A stretch of 64,000 nucleotides of DNA. Origin: 66-474 sp036759545. Lineage in GTDB: Bacteria > Pseudomonadota > Gammaproteobacteria > Xanthomonadales > Rhodanobacteraceae. The position numbers and the translations under genes are program-made. The stretch covers positions 29,180-93,179 of the forward strand of contig DAIOUL010000001.1 in assembly GCA_036759545.1 (NCBI GenBank), written 5' to 3'. The notes beneath the pieces are model-generated. The model had not been told where the DNA came from. It saw only the letters and a list, made by a program, of their open reading frames with translations, and searched no databases. Below are positions 43,888-52,720 of this stretch, one piece after another; the stretch's first letter is position 1, and each line of letters opens with the position of its first letter.

Positions 43888-44769
43888 ATGGCGCGGATGG
43901 CGAAGATCAGAATCGGCATTTCCGGATGGCGTTATCCGCCGTGGCGCGGCGTGTTCTATCCCAAGGATCTGCCACAGCGTTCGGAGCTGCACTACGCCTC
44001 GCGGTGTTTTCCGAGCATCGAATTGAACGGCTCGTTCTATTCGCTGCAATACCCGCAAAGCTACGCGCACTGGCGCGAAGACACGCCGGACGATTTCGTA
44101 TTCGCGGTGAAGGCGCCGCGTTTCATTACGCACATCAAGCGTCTGCGCGAAATCGACGCGCCGCTGGCGAACTTTTTCGCCTCCGGCGTGTTCGAGTTGC
44201 GGCAGAAATTCGGACCGATCCTTTGGCAGTTTCCGCCGAGCCTCCGCTACGACCACGATCTGTTCGCGCGTTTCTTCGGCCAACTGCCGCGCGATACCGA
44301 CGCTGCATTGAAACTGGCGCGCCGCCGCGACTTTCGAATGAAGGGCCGCACGCGATTGAGCATCGATCGAAATCGTCGTCTGCGCCACGCGATCGAAATT
44401 CGTCATCCGAGTTTCCTCGACGACGATTTCGTCGCTTTGTTGCGGGAGCACAACATCGCGTTGGTGGTGGCCGATACTGCCGGCCGCTGGCCGTACGTTG
44501 AAGACGTCACCGCAGACTTCATGTACCTGCGCCTGCATGGCGACGAACAGCTCTACGTCAGCGGTTACACCGATGCCGCGCTGGATCGCTGGGCCGCGCG
44601 CATCCGCGCCTGGAGTGAAGGCACCCAACCGGACGATGCGCATCTGATCACGAAGCGCGGACCAAAAGCGCGCAAATCGCGGGACCTCTATTGCTACTTC
44701 GACAACGATGCCAAAGTGAAAGCGCCTTTCGATGCGATGAAATTGAACGAGAAACTCGAATTGCGCTGA
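43888..44769 (+). CDS. DUF72 domain protein
   Basis: 293 aa TIM-barrel protein of the DUF72/YecE family. Family features are GISGWRYPPWRGVFYP at the start, PSIELNGSFYSLQ, and FAVKAPRFITHIKRL in the core, with RHPSFLDDD-like segments later. The function of DUF72 is unknown. The start is the ATG at 43888; a second ATG at 43897 is equally possible. It follows the propeller gene on the same strand and is convergent with bioC, 19 nt apart. Confidence 0.9.
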   Translation: MARMAKIRIGISGWRYPPWRGVFYPKDLPQRSELHYASRCFPSIELNGSFYSLQYPQSYAHWREDTPDDFVFAVKAPRFITHIKRLREIDAPLANFFASGVFELRQKFGPILWQFPPSLRYDHDLFARFFGQLPRDTDAALKLARRRDFRMKGRTRLSIDRNRRLRHAIEIRHPSFLDDDFVALLREHNIALVVADTAGRWPYVEDVTADFMYLRLHGDEQLYVSGYTDAALDRWAARIRAWSEGTQPDDAHLITKRGPKARKSRDLYCYFDNDAKVKAPFDAMKLNEKLELR

Positions 44770-44788
44770 TCGGTGGGGAGCGCCGTCT

Positions 44789-45670
44789 TCATTCCCGCCG
44801 CGATCCGCGCAAGCGCTCGATCGGGAAGGTCGCGATTTCGCCTTGATCCACCCGCAGCGGCTGCCCTTCGGGCGGTCCCCAGGCATGCATCTCGACCACT
44901 TCCCAAGTCGCAGGCACGCAGCCGTCCACGCGCATGGTTTCGTAAGCTTGCAGCATGCGCGCGAAGCGCGCCTTGCCGGTCAACCCGCGTTCGCGCTGCG
45001 CATCGGCGTTGGTGGCGCCCAGGCCTTTCAATTCACGCAGCAGGTCTCGCGCGGATTCGTAGCGTGATTGCAGGTGATCGACATCCAGCACCGGATCGCG
45101 CAGGCCCGCCGCCAATGCCGCGTCGCCCAGATCGTGCATGTCGAGGAACCGGCTGACGTGTGGATGTGACTCGTCTGCCGCGGCCCAGGCTTGCCGCAGC
45201 TCGCGCAGGGTGTCCGGGCCGAGCGTGGTGAGTGCAAGGAAGCCATCCGGTTTCAGCACGCGCGCGAATTCGGAAAACAGCGGCAGCGGATCCTCGCACC
45301 ACTGAATGCAGAGGTTCGAATGCAGCACGTCGATGCTGCGATCCGTCAAGGGAAGTTGCAGTGCATGCGCGCACACGCGCTCGAAAGGCTTCATCCAGCC
45401 TCCGTGGCGGCGCGCCAGTTGCAGCATCGGCAGCGCGATGTCCAGCGCGATCACCTGCGCGTGCGGCCAGCGGCGCTTCAATATCGCCGCGCCGCGGCCG
45501 GTGCCGCAGCCCACGTCCAGCACGCAGTGCGGCGATCCTTCGTAGTAGTCGAGCCGTTCGAGCAATCGCGATTGCACGGTGCGTTGCAGCGCGTCGTTCT
45601 GCTCGTAGCTCGCCGCGGCGCGGGCGAAGGCGCGCCGGACCTGGGCGTGATCGATGCGGTAAGTGCTCAC
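44789..45670 (-). CDS. bioC: Malonyl-ACP O-methyltransferase BioC
   Basis: 293 aa SAM-dependent methyltransferase that starts pimeloyl synthesis by methylating the free carboxyl of malonyl-ACP. Motif I is VLDVGCGTGRGAAIL, the acidic motif is VIALDIALPML, and SNLCIQWCEDPLPLFSEFARVLKPDG and LTTLGPDTLREL are BioC-typical. It ends the bioB-F-H-C series on the minus strand and its start overlaps the bioH stop by ATGA. Length is normal for BioC of Xanthomonadales. Confidence 0.95.
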   Translation of the reverse strand: MSTYRIDHAQVRRAFARAAASYEQNDALQRTVQSRLLERLDYYEGSPHCVLDVGCGTGRGAAILKRRWPHAQVIALDIALPMLQLARRHGGWMKPFERVCAHALQLPLTDRSIDVLHSNLCIQWCEDPLPLFSEFARVLKPDGFLALTTLGPDTLRELRQAWAAADESHPHVSRFLDMHDLGDAALAAGLRDPVLDVDHLQSRYESARDLLRELKGLGATNADAQRERGLTGKARFARMLQAYETMRVDGCVPATWEVVEMHAWGPPEGQPLRVDQGEIATFPIERLRGSRRE

Positions 45671-46476
45671 TCGACGCGCGCCGCTCGTGCCTGAGCCGCA
45701 TCCGACGCCAAGTCGATCAACGGCTGTAGCGCTTGCACGATTTCATCCGCATGACCGATGAAAGGCGCATGCCCGCCGCCTTCGATGCGAACGAACGCGC
45801 CATTGCATTGCTGCGCACTCCATTGCATCGCCTGCCATGGCACCAGCCGGTCTCTGCGGCCGGCGATCCACACATTCGGCTGCCGCAATTCGTGAAGTCG
45901 CGCGCGCAGGTCGGTACGCTCCAGCACATCCAGTCCATCGCACAACGCGCGCACGTCCGGCGCATGATCGTGCAGCGCATCCCGTCGCAGACGGCGCAAA
46001 TCTTCCTGTGCGCAATCGCTGCCCAGCGCTTCCAATGCGAGAAAGCGCTCCAGCGTGCCGCGATAGTCGCTGCGCAGATCGGCCACGAACTGCTGCAGGA
46101 TTTCGGGCGAGATCGCGTGCGGCCAGCCGGAGCCACGCACGAAACGAGGGCTGGCGCACAGCATCGCCAGCGCGCGCACCTGCGCTTTGAAATTCAACGC
46201 CGCGTGCAGCGCAATCAATCCGCCCAGCGACCAGCCCAGCCACAGCGCCGGCGGGGTCGCTTGCGCGATCGCCCGCGCGCAGGGATCCACTGCGAGAGGA
46301 ACCCGGCTGTCGCGGGAGCCGCCATGACCGGGCAGATCGACCAGATGCAACGTGCATCGATTTTCCAGACGTTCCACCAGCGGCGCGAACACCGCCGACG
46401 ACATCGCCCAGCCGTGCAGCAATACCACGTGCGTGTCGCCGCGGCCGCGGGTTTCGATGTGGGGATCGCCGCTCAT
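45667..46476 (-). CDS. bioH: Pimeloyl-ACP methyl ester carboxylesterase BioH
   Basis: 269 aa alpha/beta-hydrolase that removes the methyl group from pimeloyl-ACP methyl ester after fatty-acid elongation. The oxyanion strand is VVLLHGWAMSS, the nucleophile elbow is LGWSLGG, the acid side is WIAGRRDRLVP, and the histidine lies in GGGHAPFIGH. The start at 46476 overlaps the bioF stop (ATGA), giving normal BioH length; the open frame upstream is a shadow of bioF. BioC overlaps its end. Confidence 0.95.
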   Translation of the reverse strand: MSGDPHIETRGRGDTHVVLLHGWAMSSAVFAPLVERLENRCTLHLVDLPGHGGSRDSRVPLAVDPCARAIAQATPPALWLGWSLGGLIALHAALNFKAQVRALAMLCASPRFVRGSGWPHAISPEILQQFVADLRSDYRGTLERFLALEALGSDCAQEDLRRLRRDALHDHAPDVRALCDGLDVLERTDLRARLHELRQPNVWIAGRRDRLVPWQAMQWSAQQCNGAFVRIEGGGHAPFIGHADEIVQALQPLIDLASDAAQARAARVE

Positions 46477-47648
46477 ATGGAACGCACGGCGAGCGCCAGT
46501 GCGCCGAGCAGTTTGTCCAGGTCCGTCTCTTCGTGCGCAGCGGAAAACGTCACGCGCAATCGCGCGGTGCCCTTCGGAACCGTCGGCGGACGGATTGCGA
46601 CGACGAGGATTCCGTGTTGTTCCAGCAAAGCCGCCGCGCGCAGCGTGCGCGCAGGGTCGCCCAGCACGATCGGCTGTATGGGCGTGCGCGAATCGGCCAG
46701 CGGCAATCCGAGTTGCTGCGCGCCGGCACGAAAGCGGGAAATCAATTTGAAAAGTTTTTCGCGTCGCCAGTCTTCCTGACGCGCGATGCGCACGGCCGTG
46801 CGCGCGGCGGCAGCAACAGCCGGCGGCATGGCTGTCGTGTAGACGAAGGTGCGTGCGGATTGCGTCAGGCCTTCGATCAGATCCTTGCTGCCGGCGACGA
46901 ATGCGCCCGCGCAACCCAGGGCCTTGCCCAAGGTCGCCATCAGCACCGGCGCATCGTTTTGCGCCAGCCCCGCTTCGATCGGGCTACCCGCACCCTCTCC
47001 GCCCAATACGCCCAGCCCATGCGCGTCATCGATCATCAATGCCGTGCCTTCGCGCACGCACAGCGCTGCCAGTTTGTGCAGCGGCGCGGCGTCGCCATCC
47101 ATGCTGAACACACCGTCGGTCGCGAGCAGTGCGGGAACGTCGTCGGCGCTCGCCAGTTGTCGTGCGGCGCTTTCTGCATCGGCATGCCGGTAACGCTTCA
47201 ACGTGCAGCCGGCGAGTTTCGCCGCATCCAGCAAGCTCGCGTGGTTCAGTTTGTCCTGCACGCAAATGCCGTCGCGGTCGAGCAAGGCCTGCATCGCGCC
47301 GAGGTTGGCCAGCCAGCCGGAGGAAAACAACAGCGCGCGATCGCGCCGCGTCCAGTCGGCCAGTTCTTCCTCCAGCATCGCGTGCTCGCGCTGGTGGCCG
47401 CAGACCAGATGCGCGGCGGTGGCGCCGACGCCGTATTCGTCCGCCGCGCGTTTCAGCGCCCCGACGATCTCCGGATGCTGCGCCAGACCGAGATAGTCGT
47501 TGCTGCAGAAGTTCAGCAGTTCGCGGCCATTTATCACCACGCGTGTGCCGGATGTTTCTTCGATCACACGCAACCGGCGCAGCAATCCATCGTGTTCGCG
47601 CCGGGCGGTGCGCGCGGCCAGCGTATGCAGCAAATCGGGGCGAGACAT
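46473..47648 (-). CDS. bioF: 8-Amino-7-oxononanoate synthase BioF
   Basis: 391 aa PLP enzyme joining pimeloyl-ACP and L-alanine to give 8-amino-7-oxononanoate. Seen: NFCSNDYLGLAQHPE, the PLP stacking region FSSGWLANLGAMQ, DDAHGLGVLGG, and the Schiff-base lysine in LMATLGKALGCAGAF. ATG 47648 follows the bioB stop by 11 nt. Overlaps bioH by 4 nt. Standard family length. Confidence 0.95.
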   Translation of the reverse strand: MSRPDLLHTLAARTARREHDGLLRRLRVIEETSGTRVVINGRELLNFCSNDYLGLAQHPEIVGALKRAADEYGVGATAAHLVCGHQREHAMLEEELADWTRRDRALLFSSGWLANLGAMQALLDRDGICVQDKLNHASLLDAAKLAGCTLKRYRHADAESAARQLASADDVPALLATDGVFSMDGDAAPLHKLAALCVREGTALMIDDAHGLGVLGGEGAGSPIEAGLAQNDAPVLMATLGKALGCAGAFVAGSKDLIEGLTQSARTFVYTTAMPPAVAAAARTAVRIARQEDWRREKLFKLISRFRAGAQQLGLPLADSRTPIQPIVLGDPARTLRAAALLEQHGILVVAIRPPTVPKGTARLRVTFSAAHEETDLDKLLGALALAVRSI

Positions 47649-47659
47649 GACGAGCGCGA

Positions 47660-48682
47660 TCACGCCGCGTCGCAGCGCTCGACGATATCGGCGTGCACCG
47701 TGTGCGGATGATTCTCTTGCACCGGATCGACCTGCATCGGTTTCAATCCCAGCCGCTCGAACAGCGCGCGGTCGTGTTCCACATCCGGATTGCCGGTCGT
47801 CAGCAGCTTCTCGCCGTAAAAAATCGAATTGGCACCGGCGAAGAAACACAGCGCCTGCAGCTCATCGCTCATCTCCGCGCGGCCGGCGGAGAGGCGCACC
47901 ATCGATTTCGGCATCACGATGCGCGCGACGGCAATCGTGCGCACGAACTCGAACGGATCGAGCAGCGCCGTGCCGTGCAGCGGCGTGCCTTCCACCTGCA
48001 CCAGCCGATTGATCGGCACCGATTGCGGATGCTCGGGCAGATTCGCCAGCGTCTGCAACAGACCTGCGCGCTGCTCGCGCGATTCGCCCATGCCGACGAT
48101 GCCGCCGCAACAGGTTTTTAGGCCGGCGGCGCGTACGTGTTCCAGCGTATCCAGCCGATCCTGGTATTCGCGCGTATGGATGATCTCGCCGTAGAACTCG
48201 GGCGCGGTATCGAGATTGTGGTTGTAGTAATCCAGCCCGGCGTCCTTCAGCGCCTGCGCTTGCGACTCGCTCAACATGCCCAGCGTCGCACAGGTTTCCA
48301 TGCCGAGCGCGCGCACTTCGCGGATCATCGCGGCGACTTTCGGGATGTCGCGATCCTTGGGCGAGCGCCACGCCGCGCCCATGCAGAAGCGCGTCGCGCC
48401 GGCGTCGCGCGCGGCGCGCGCGCGCTCCAGCACAGCATCCAGTTCCATCAGTTTTTCGGCTTGTACGCCCGTGTGATAACGCGCCGCCTGAGGACAATAA
48501 GCGCAATCCTCCGGGCAGCCGCCGGTCTTGATCGAAAGCAGCGTCGATACCTGCACCGCGTTCGGATCGTGATGCGCGCGGTGGACGGCATGCGCGCGTT
48601 CCAGCAGATCGTTGAACGGAATAGTGAATAGCTCCAGCAGTTCGTCGCGCCGCCAGTCGTGACGCAATCCGGTTTTGGGCAT
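47660..48682 (-). CDS. bioB: Biotin synthase BioB
   Basis: 340 aa radical-SAM enzyme that inserts sulfur into dethiobiotin. The SAM-cluster cysteines are in GGCPEDCAYCPQAA (CxxxCxxC). Further conserved pieces are TRFCMGAAWRSPKDRD, MLSESQAQALKDAGLDYYNHN and GGIVGMGESREQR, which supply ligands of the auxiliary [2Fe-2S] site. The gene starts the bioB-F-H-C series and is divergent from comF, with only 47 nt between starts. bioA and bioD are not in the window. Confidence 0.96.
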   Translation of the reverse strand: MPKTGLRHDWRRDELLELFTIPFNDLLERAHAVHRAHHDPNAVQVSTLLSIKTGGCPEDCAYCPQAARYHTGVQAEKLMELDAVLERARAARDAGATRFCMGAAWRSPKDRDIPKVAAMIREVRALGMETCATLGMLSESQAQALKDAGLDYYNHNLDTAPEFYGEIIHTREYQDRLDTLEHVRAAGLKTCCGGIVGMGESREQRAGLLQTLANLPEHPQSVPINRLVQVEGTPLHGTALLDPFEFVRTIAVARIVMPKSMVRLSAGRAEMSDELQALCFFAGANSIFYGEKLLTTGNPDVEHDRALFERLGLKPMQVDPVQENHPHTVHADIVERCDAA

Positions 48683-48705
48683 CGCAACCGCTCCGCTAAA
48701 GTGGA

Positions 48706-48718
48706 CGAAACAGTTTCG
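48706..48718. promoter_or_regulatory. Palindrome in the bioB-comF divergent region
   Basis: A perfect inverted repeat CGAAAC-A-GTTTCG lies in the 47-nt space between the divergent bioB and comF starts. It could be a repressor operator shared by both promoters, although a short palindrome can occur by chance. It does not match the BirA or BioR operator consensus that I know. Confidence 0.3.
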
Positions 48719-48729
48719 AAGGGAGCGGA

Positions 48730-49452
48730 ATGGCTGTCAACCTGAAAACGGTGCGGTCGGTTGACGGTGATTTGCGCGCAATCGTGCGCGCGCGTTGCCT
48801 GCTGTGCGGCGTTCGCGGCGCCGGTGGAACAGGACTGTGCGAGGCGTGTGCATCGGAGCTGCCGCGCAACGACCGCTGCTGCGCGCGCTGCGCCTTGCCG
48901 ATGGAATCATCCGCGCCGTTGTGCGGGCGCTGCATCCGCCGCGCCCCGCCGTGGGATTCGGCGTGGGCGCCGTTCCGATACGCCTGGCCGCTGGATCGGC
49001 TGGAAGCGCGCTTCAAATTCGGCGGCGATCTCGCTGCCGGCCGCGTGCTGGCGCGCGCGTGGTGCGGATCGATCGCGCCGGCTGAATTGCCGCAGGCGAT
49101 CGTGCCCGTGCCGTTGCACCGGTCGCGTTTGCGTTCGCGCGGCTACAACCAGGCGCTGGAACTCGCAAAGCCGCTGTCGAAAACATTGCGCGTTCCGCTG
49201 CTGCGCGATGCCCTGCAGCGCACGCGCGACACCGCCGCGCAGAGCGAACTTACCGCCGTGCAACGCCGCTGCAACGTGCGCGGCGCTTTCGCCGCGCGCT
49301 TCCAAGATGATCCGCCGCAATACGTCGCCGTGCTGGACGACGTATTCACCACCGGCGCCACCCTTGCCGAATGTGCGCGGGTGCTGAAGCGGGCGGGAGT
49401 GAAGCGAGTGGATGTTTGGGCGTTGGCGAGGGCGCCGAGAGGAACGGCGTAG
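48730..49452 (+). CDS. comF: ComF family phosphoribosyltransferase-like protein
   Basis: 240 aa. The N-terminal part carries four CxxC-type pairs that look like a zinc-binding ComF module (CLLCG, CEACA, CCARC, CGRC). A phosphoribosyltransferase-type PRPP loop follows in VAVLDDVFTTGATLAEC near the C-terminus. ComF links DNA uptake to ssDNA/helicase steps in competence; the enzymatic activity is not established. The ATG at 48730 has GGGAG upstream. It is divergent from bioB, as in other Xanthomonadales. Its TAG stop lies inside a dispersed repeat. Confidence 0.92.
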   Translation: MAVNLKTVRSVDGDLRAIVRARCLLCGVRGAGGTGLCEACASELPRNDRCCARCALPMESSAPLCGRCIRRAPPWDSAWAPFRYAWPLDRLEARFKFGGDLAAGRVLARAWCGSIAPAELPQAIVPVPLHRSRLRSRGYNQALELAKPLSKTLRVPLLRDALQRTRDTAAQSELTAVQRRCNVRGAFAARFQDDPPQYVAVLDDVFTTGATLAECARVLKRAGVKRVDVWALARAPRGTA

Positions 49453-49533
49453 CCCGGATGAAGCGAAGCGGAATCCGGAATCGAATTTCGCAGCGATGCC
49501 CCGGATTGCAGCGCTGCGCGCTTTCAGAGCTAC
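49449..49533. repeat. Dispersed palindromic repeat (GTAGCCCGGAT type)
   Basis: The sequence starts GTAGCCCGGAT and ends in GAGCTAC, with inner GAAGCGAAGCGGAATCCGG and a matching CCCCGGATTGCAGC on the other side, so its ends are inverted repeats. Short palindromes of this GTAGCCCGGAT kind are scattered in many gammaproteobacterial genomes. The stop codon TAG of comF (49450-49452) falls in its first bases. It sits between the convergent comF and ubiA genes and may also act as a transcription barrier. Confidence 0.6.
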
Positions 49534-49536
49534 GAG

Positions 49537-50568
49537 TCACCGCATCGCCAGCGACAGCAGCATTCCCAACCACAACACCCCACCCACCCAGTTGTTGTTG
49601 CGGAATGCGTCGAAGCAACGCTCGCGCGCGCGGTCGCGCATGATCCACGACTGGCGAACGAACAACACGGCCGCGATTGCCAGCGCGGTCCAGTACGGCA
49701 GGCCCAGTTGCGCACGCGTGCCGACCAGCGCCATGCAGCCGATGAAGGTGCACATCAGCACGCCGATGATGGCGAGATCCGCATCGCCGAACAGGATTGC
49801 GGTGGACTTCGCACCGGCCTTGATGTCTTCCTCGCGGTCCACCATCGCGTACTCGGTGTCGTAGATCGTCGAGAACAGGACGTTGCCGAGGAACAGCAGC
49901 CAGGCGAGCGGCGGCAGCGAATCGGTGATCGCTGCGAACGCCATCGGGATGCCCCAGCCGAACGCAGCGCCCAGCACCACCTGCGGCAGCGAGGTGTAGC
50001 GCTTGCTGAACGGATACACCGCTGCCAGCGCTGCACCGGCAAAAGACAATTCGATGGTGAGCTTGTTGGTGAAGGCGGATACCAGCGCAAATGCAACCAG
50101 GCTCAACACCGCGAAAATGACCAGCGCTTCGCGCGGCGTCACGCGCCCGGCCGCGAGTGGACGACCCGCGGTGCGCTGCACCTGCGGATCGAGATTGCGG
50201 TCGGCGTAATCGTTCATCGCGCAACCGGCCGCGCGCATCAGGAACACGCCGCCCGTGAATACGAGCAGGGGTTTCCACGGTGGGAAATCGCCGGCCGCCA
50301 GCCACAACGCCCACCACGTCGGCCACAGCAACAGCAGCGCACCGATCGGGCGATCCATCCGTACCAGCACCAGATAATCGCGCGCCTTGCCGCGCCATTG
50401 CGCGGGCAGGATTTGCAAAAGGAATTCGAGCGCGCGCGTGGAGCGCGCCGAAGCGTCGGCCGGGCGCACGTGACCCGGCGCGACCGCGCGCCGCGGCGGC
50501 AACGGCTGTCGCGGCCGCTTAAGCGGCGTGGGCGGACGGCGTTTGCGTGCGGGCGCGGTGCGAGCCAT
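49537..50568 (-). CDS. ubiA: 4-Hydroxybenzoate polyprenyltransferase UbiA
   Basis: 343 aa membrane enzyme joining the octaprenyl chain to 4-hydroxybenzoate in ubiquinone synthesis. The two Asp-rich motifs are seen: NDYADRNLD and the later VDREEDIKAG. About eight or nine helices follow LVRMDRPIGALLLLWPTWW. It carries about 65 extra residues at the N-terminus, basic and proline-rich (KRRPPTPLKRPRQPLPPRR), before the first helix; the common family starts close to LVRMDRP. The start overlaps the upstream nucleotidase stop (ATGA), but an internal start is not excluded. Confidence 0.93.
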   Translation of the reverse strand: MARTAPARKRRPPTPLKRPRQPLPPRRAVAPGHVRPADASARSTRALEFLLQILPAQWRGKARDYLVLVRMDRPIGALLLLWPTWWALWLAAGDFPPWKPLLVFTGGVFLMRAAGCAMNDYADRNLDPQVQRTAGRPLAAGRVTPREALVIFAVLSLVAFALVSAFTNKLTIELSFAGAALAAVYPFSKRYTSLPQVVLGAAFGWGIPMAFAAITDSLPPLAWLLFLGNVLFSTIYDTEYAMVDREEDIKAGAKSTAILFGDADLAIIGVLMCTFIGCMALVGTRAQLGLPYWTALAIAAVLFVRQSWIMRDRARERCFDAFRNNNWVGGVLWLGMLLSLAMR

Positions 50569-52583
50569 CAATCTGTCGCCAAATCGATCGAGCAATCCGC
50601 GGTGCCATCGCCGTTGACGGACGATTGCGTCACGTCTGCGATGCCCGCGGCACGCGCCACATCGAGCTTGCCCGCCGCGCATTCGAATGTCAGCGGCGCT
50701 TTCGTTTGCAGCGGCGCGAACTTCCACGGATGGATATCGAAATCGGAGCGGTGCAGCGATTTGCGCGCGCGCACGTAATCGACCACCGCATCGCGGTTGG
50801 TATCCGGCGCGGCCCACACGGTCTTGCTGCCGTCCAGTCCGGGAAAATGTCCGCCGCCTTCGGCGCGATAGTTGTTGGTGACGACCAGGAATTGCTGTTT
50901 CGGATCGAGCGGCTTGCCGCGGAACTGCACACCGACGCGCTGACCCGGCGGCGCACTCAGGTCAATTACGTAACGGAATCCATCCTCGTTCGTGCCTTGC
51001 AGCACATCGAAGTTGTAACTCGCGAACTTGCGGTTCAACAGCGGCTGCGGTTGCGTTGAGTTCGCGTCGATTCGGTTGAAGTATTCGGCCGATTTCTCCA
51101 GCCACGCCTTCACGCCCGCGCCGTCCAGTTTCACCACCGTCAGCGTGTTGGGATACAGATACAGATCGGCCGCGCTGCGGATCGAGAGCGGTCCCGGCGG
51201 AATGTCGGTGTAGTCGTCCGGCCCGGCGAAGCCGGTCTTGAACGCCGAGGCCGCCGACAACATCGGCAAACCGCGCAGTTCCGGACGCGCGTCGAACAGA
51301 TGCTGTTTCGCATACGCCAGTTGCGCGGCGTTGATCACCGCCGCCGCGGTGCTGTCGCCCACCGCGGAGAAATACGTGCTGATACGGAAGTCGCTTTCGC
51401 CGATCGGCGTCTGCACGTACTGGATGGTTGCGGTTTGCACCGCCGCGATTGCGCGCGCGATGCGCGGATCGGGCGCGAGGCACTGATCCTTCGATCGGCA
51501 AATCGGCCGCACTTCGCTGTGAGTGTTCGCGTTGTCGATTGCCCATTTGCCATTGTCGTATTTCAGCGCCAGATCGATCACACCCAGATCGTGCCCGTAA
51601 AAACCGCCCATTACCGCCGGTTTGCCGCGCACGAAGCCGCGCGTGTTGTCCACATCCTGCAAGCCGTTGAAGCGCGATTTCGGATCGTCCGGCGCGGGGA
51701 ACACATCGTGCGAATGACCCATCAGGATCACGTCGATGCCGGGAACGCCGGCCAGATACCAATCCGCATTTTCCATCGTCGGCGAATAGGGCGAGGGATC
51801 GATGCCGCCGTGCGACACCGCGATCACGATGTCCGGATGTTGCGCTTGCAGTTCCGGCAGAAAACGTTTCGCCGCTTCGACCACGCCCAGCGCCTTGACC
51901 TTGCCCGCCAGATGCGCGTGATCCCATTGCATGATCGGCGGCGGCGTGAAGCCCAGCAGGCCGATGCGGATCGGCAGTTTGCGTGTGTGTCCGTTCGCAT
52001 CCGTAACCGTGATCTCGCGCTTCAGCAACAGCCACGGCTTGAACACCGGCTGGGCGTCGCTCGCACGCACCACGTTGGACAGCACCAGCGGGTAGTGCGG
52101 GCCGTCGCAGTGTTCGACCGGCACGCCCGGCAGGTGCATCGGCGTACCAGTCACCTGCGACAGGAACGGCAGGCCATAATTGAATTCGTGGTTGCCGATC
52201 GTGCCCGCGTCATAGTGCAGCAGATCCATCGCGCGGTAGATCGTCAGTTCCTGATCGCAGCGGACCGGATGCGCGAGCGCCTGATAGTCGGCCAGCGCCG
52301 TGCCCTGGATGGTGTCGCCGTCGTCGATCAGCAGGGTGTTCGGGAATTCCTTGCGCGCCTGCTCGATCAGCGCGGCCACGCGATCGAAACCCACGTGCGG
52401 ATCATCAGCGAGCTTGTCGTAGTCGTAGCCGAGCACGTGCGAATGCAAGTCGGTGGTCTCCAGAATCGCCAGATGCGCGTGCGCGAGATCAGGGATGGCT
52501 TCGTCGGCGGACACGAGGCGTGGTATTGCGGCCGTGACCAACAGAATGGCCATCACCGGGGCGACGAGACGACGGGCAATCAT
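50568..52583 (-). CDS. 2',3'-Cyclic-nucleotide 2'-phosphodiesterase / 3'-nucleotidase (CpdB-like)
   Basis: 671 aa periplasmic metallophosphoesterase with a signal peptide (RLVAPVMAILLVTAAIPRLVSA). The metallophosphatase residues are in TTDLHSHVLGYDYDK, DDGDTIQGT, IGNHEFNYG, SHGGID and ILMGHSHDVF. The C-terminal part (about 400-671) is a 5'-nucleotidase C-terminal domain with NLDVLQG-like and TNNYRAEGGG pieces. The GYDYDK segment near the first motif resembles CpdB. ATG 52583 was chosen because the signal peptide begins there. It is followed by ubiA with an ATGA overlap. Confidence 0.92.
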   Translation of the reverse strand: MIARRLVAPVMAILLVTAAIPRLVSADEAIPDLAHAHLAILETTDLHSHVLGYDYDKLADDPHVGFDRVAALIEQARKEFPNTLLIDDGDTIQGTALADYQALAHPVRCDQELTIYRAMDLLHYDAGTIGNHEFNYGLPFLSQVTGTPMHLPGVPVEHCDGPHYPLVLSNVVRASDAQPVFKPWLLLKREITVTDANGHTRKLPIRIGLLGFTPPPIMQWDHAHLAGKVKALGVVEAAKRFLPELQAQHPDIVIAVSHGGIDPSPYSPTMENADWYLAGVPGIDVILMGHSHDVFPAPDDPKSRFNGLQDVDNTRGFVRGKPAVMGGFYGHDLGVIDLALKYDNGKWAIDNANTHSEVRPICRSKDQCLAPDPRIARAIAAVQTATIQYVQTPIGESDFRISTYFSAVGDSTAAAVINAAQLAYAKQHLFDARPELRGLPMLSAASAFKTGFAGPDDYTDIPPGPLSIRSAADLYLYPNTLTVVKLDGAGVKAWLEKSAEYFNRIDANSTQPQPLLNRKFASYNFDVLQGTNEDGFRYVIDLSAPPGQRVGVQFRGKPLDPKQQFLVVTNNYRAEGGGHFPGLDGSKTVWAAPDTNRDAVVDYVRARKSLHRSDFDIHPWKFAPLQTKAPLTFECAAGKLDVARAAGIADVTQSSVNGDGTADCSIDLATD

Positions 52584-52720
52584 GAGGCGATGGTGGGGCG
52601 AGATTATGGAAAGCCGGATTGTCTCGCAATGTAGGTGGCGCGGCCATGACAGCCGGCACAGACGCACATTCCCGCGCAACCGCTATGATCGGCCGGACTT
52701 TTCGCCCGAGGGGAAACACC

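Noticed and set aside
51300..52634. 444-aa plus-strand frame opposite the CpdB-like gene
   Set aside because: No recognisable motif; the minus-strand gene carries all metallophosphatase residues.
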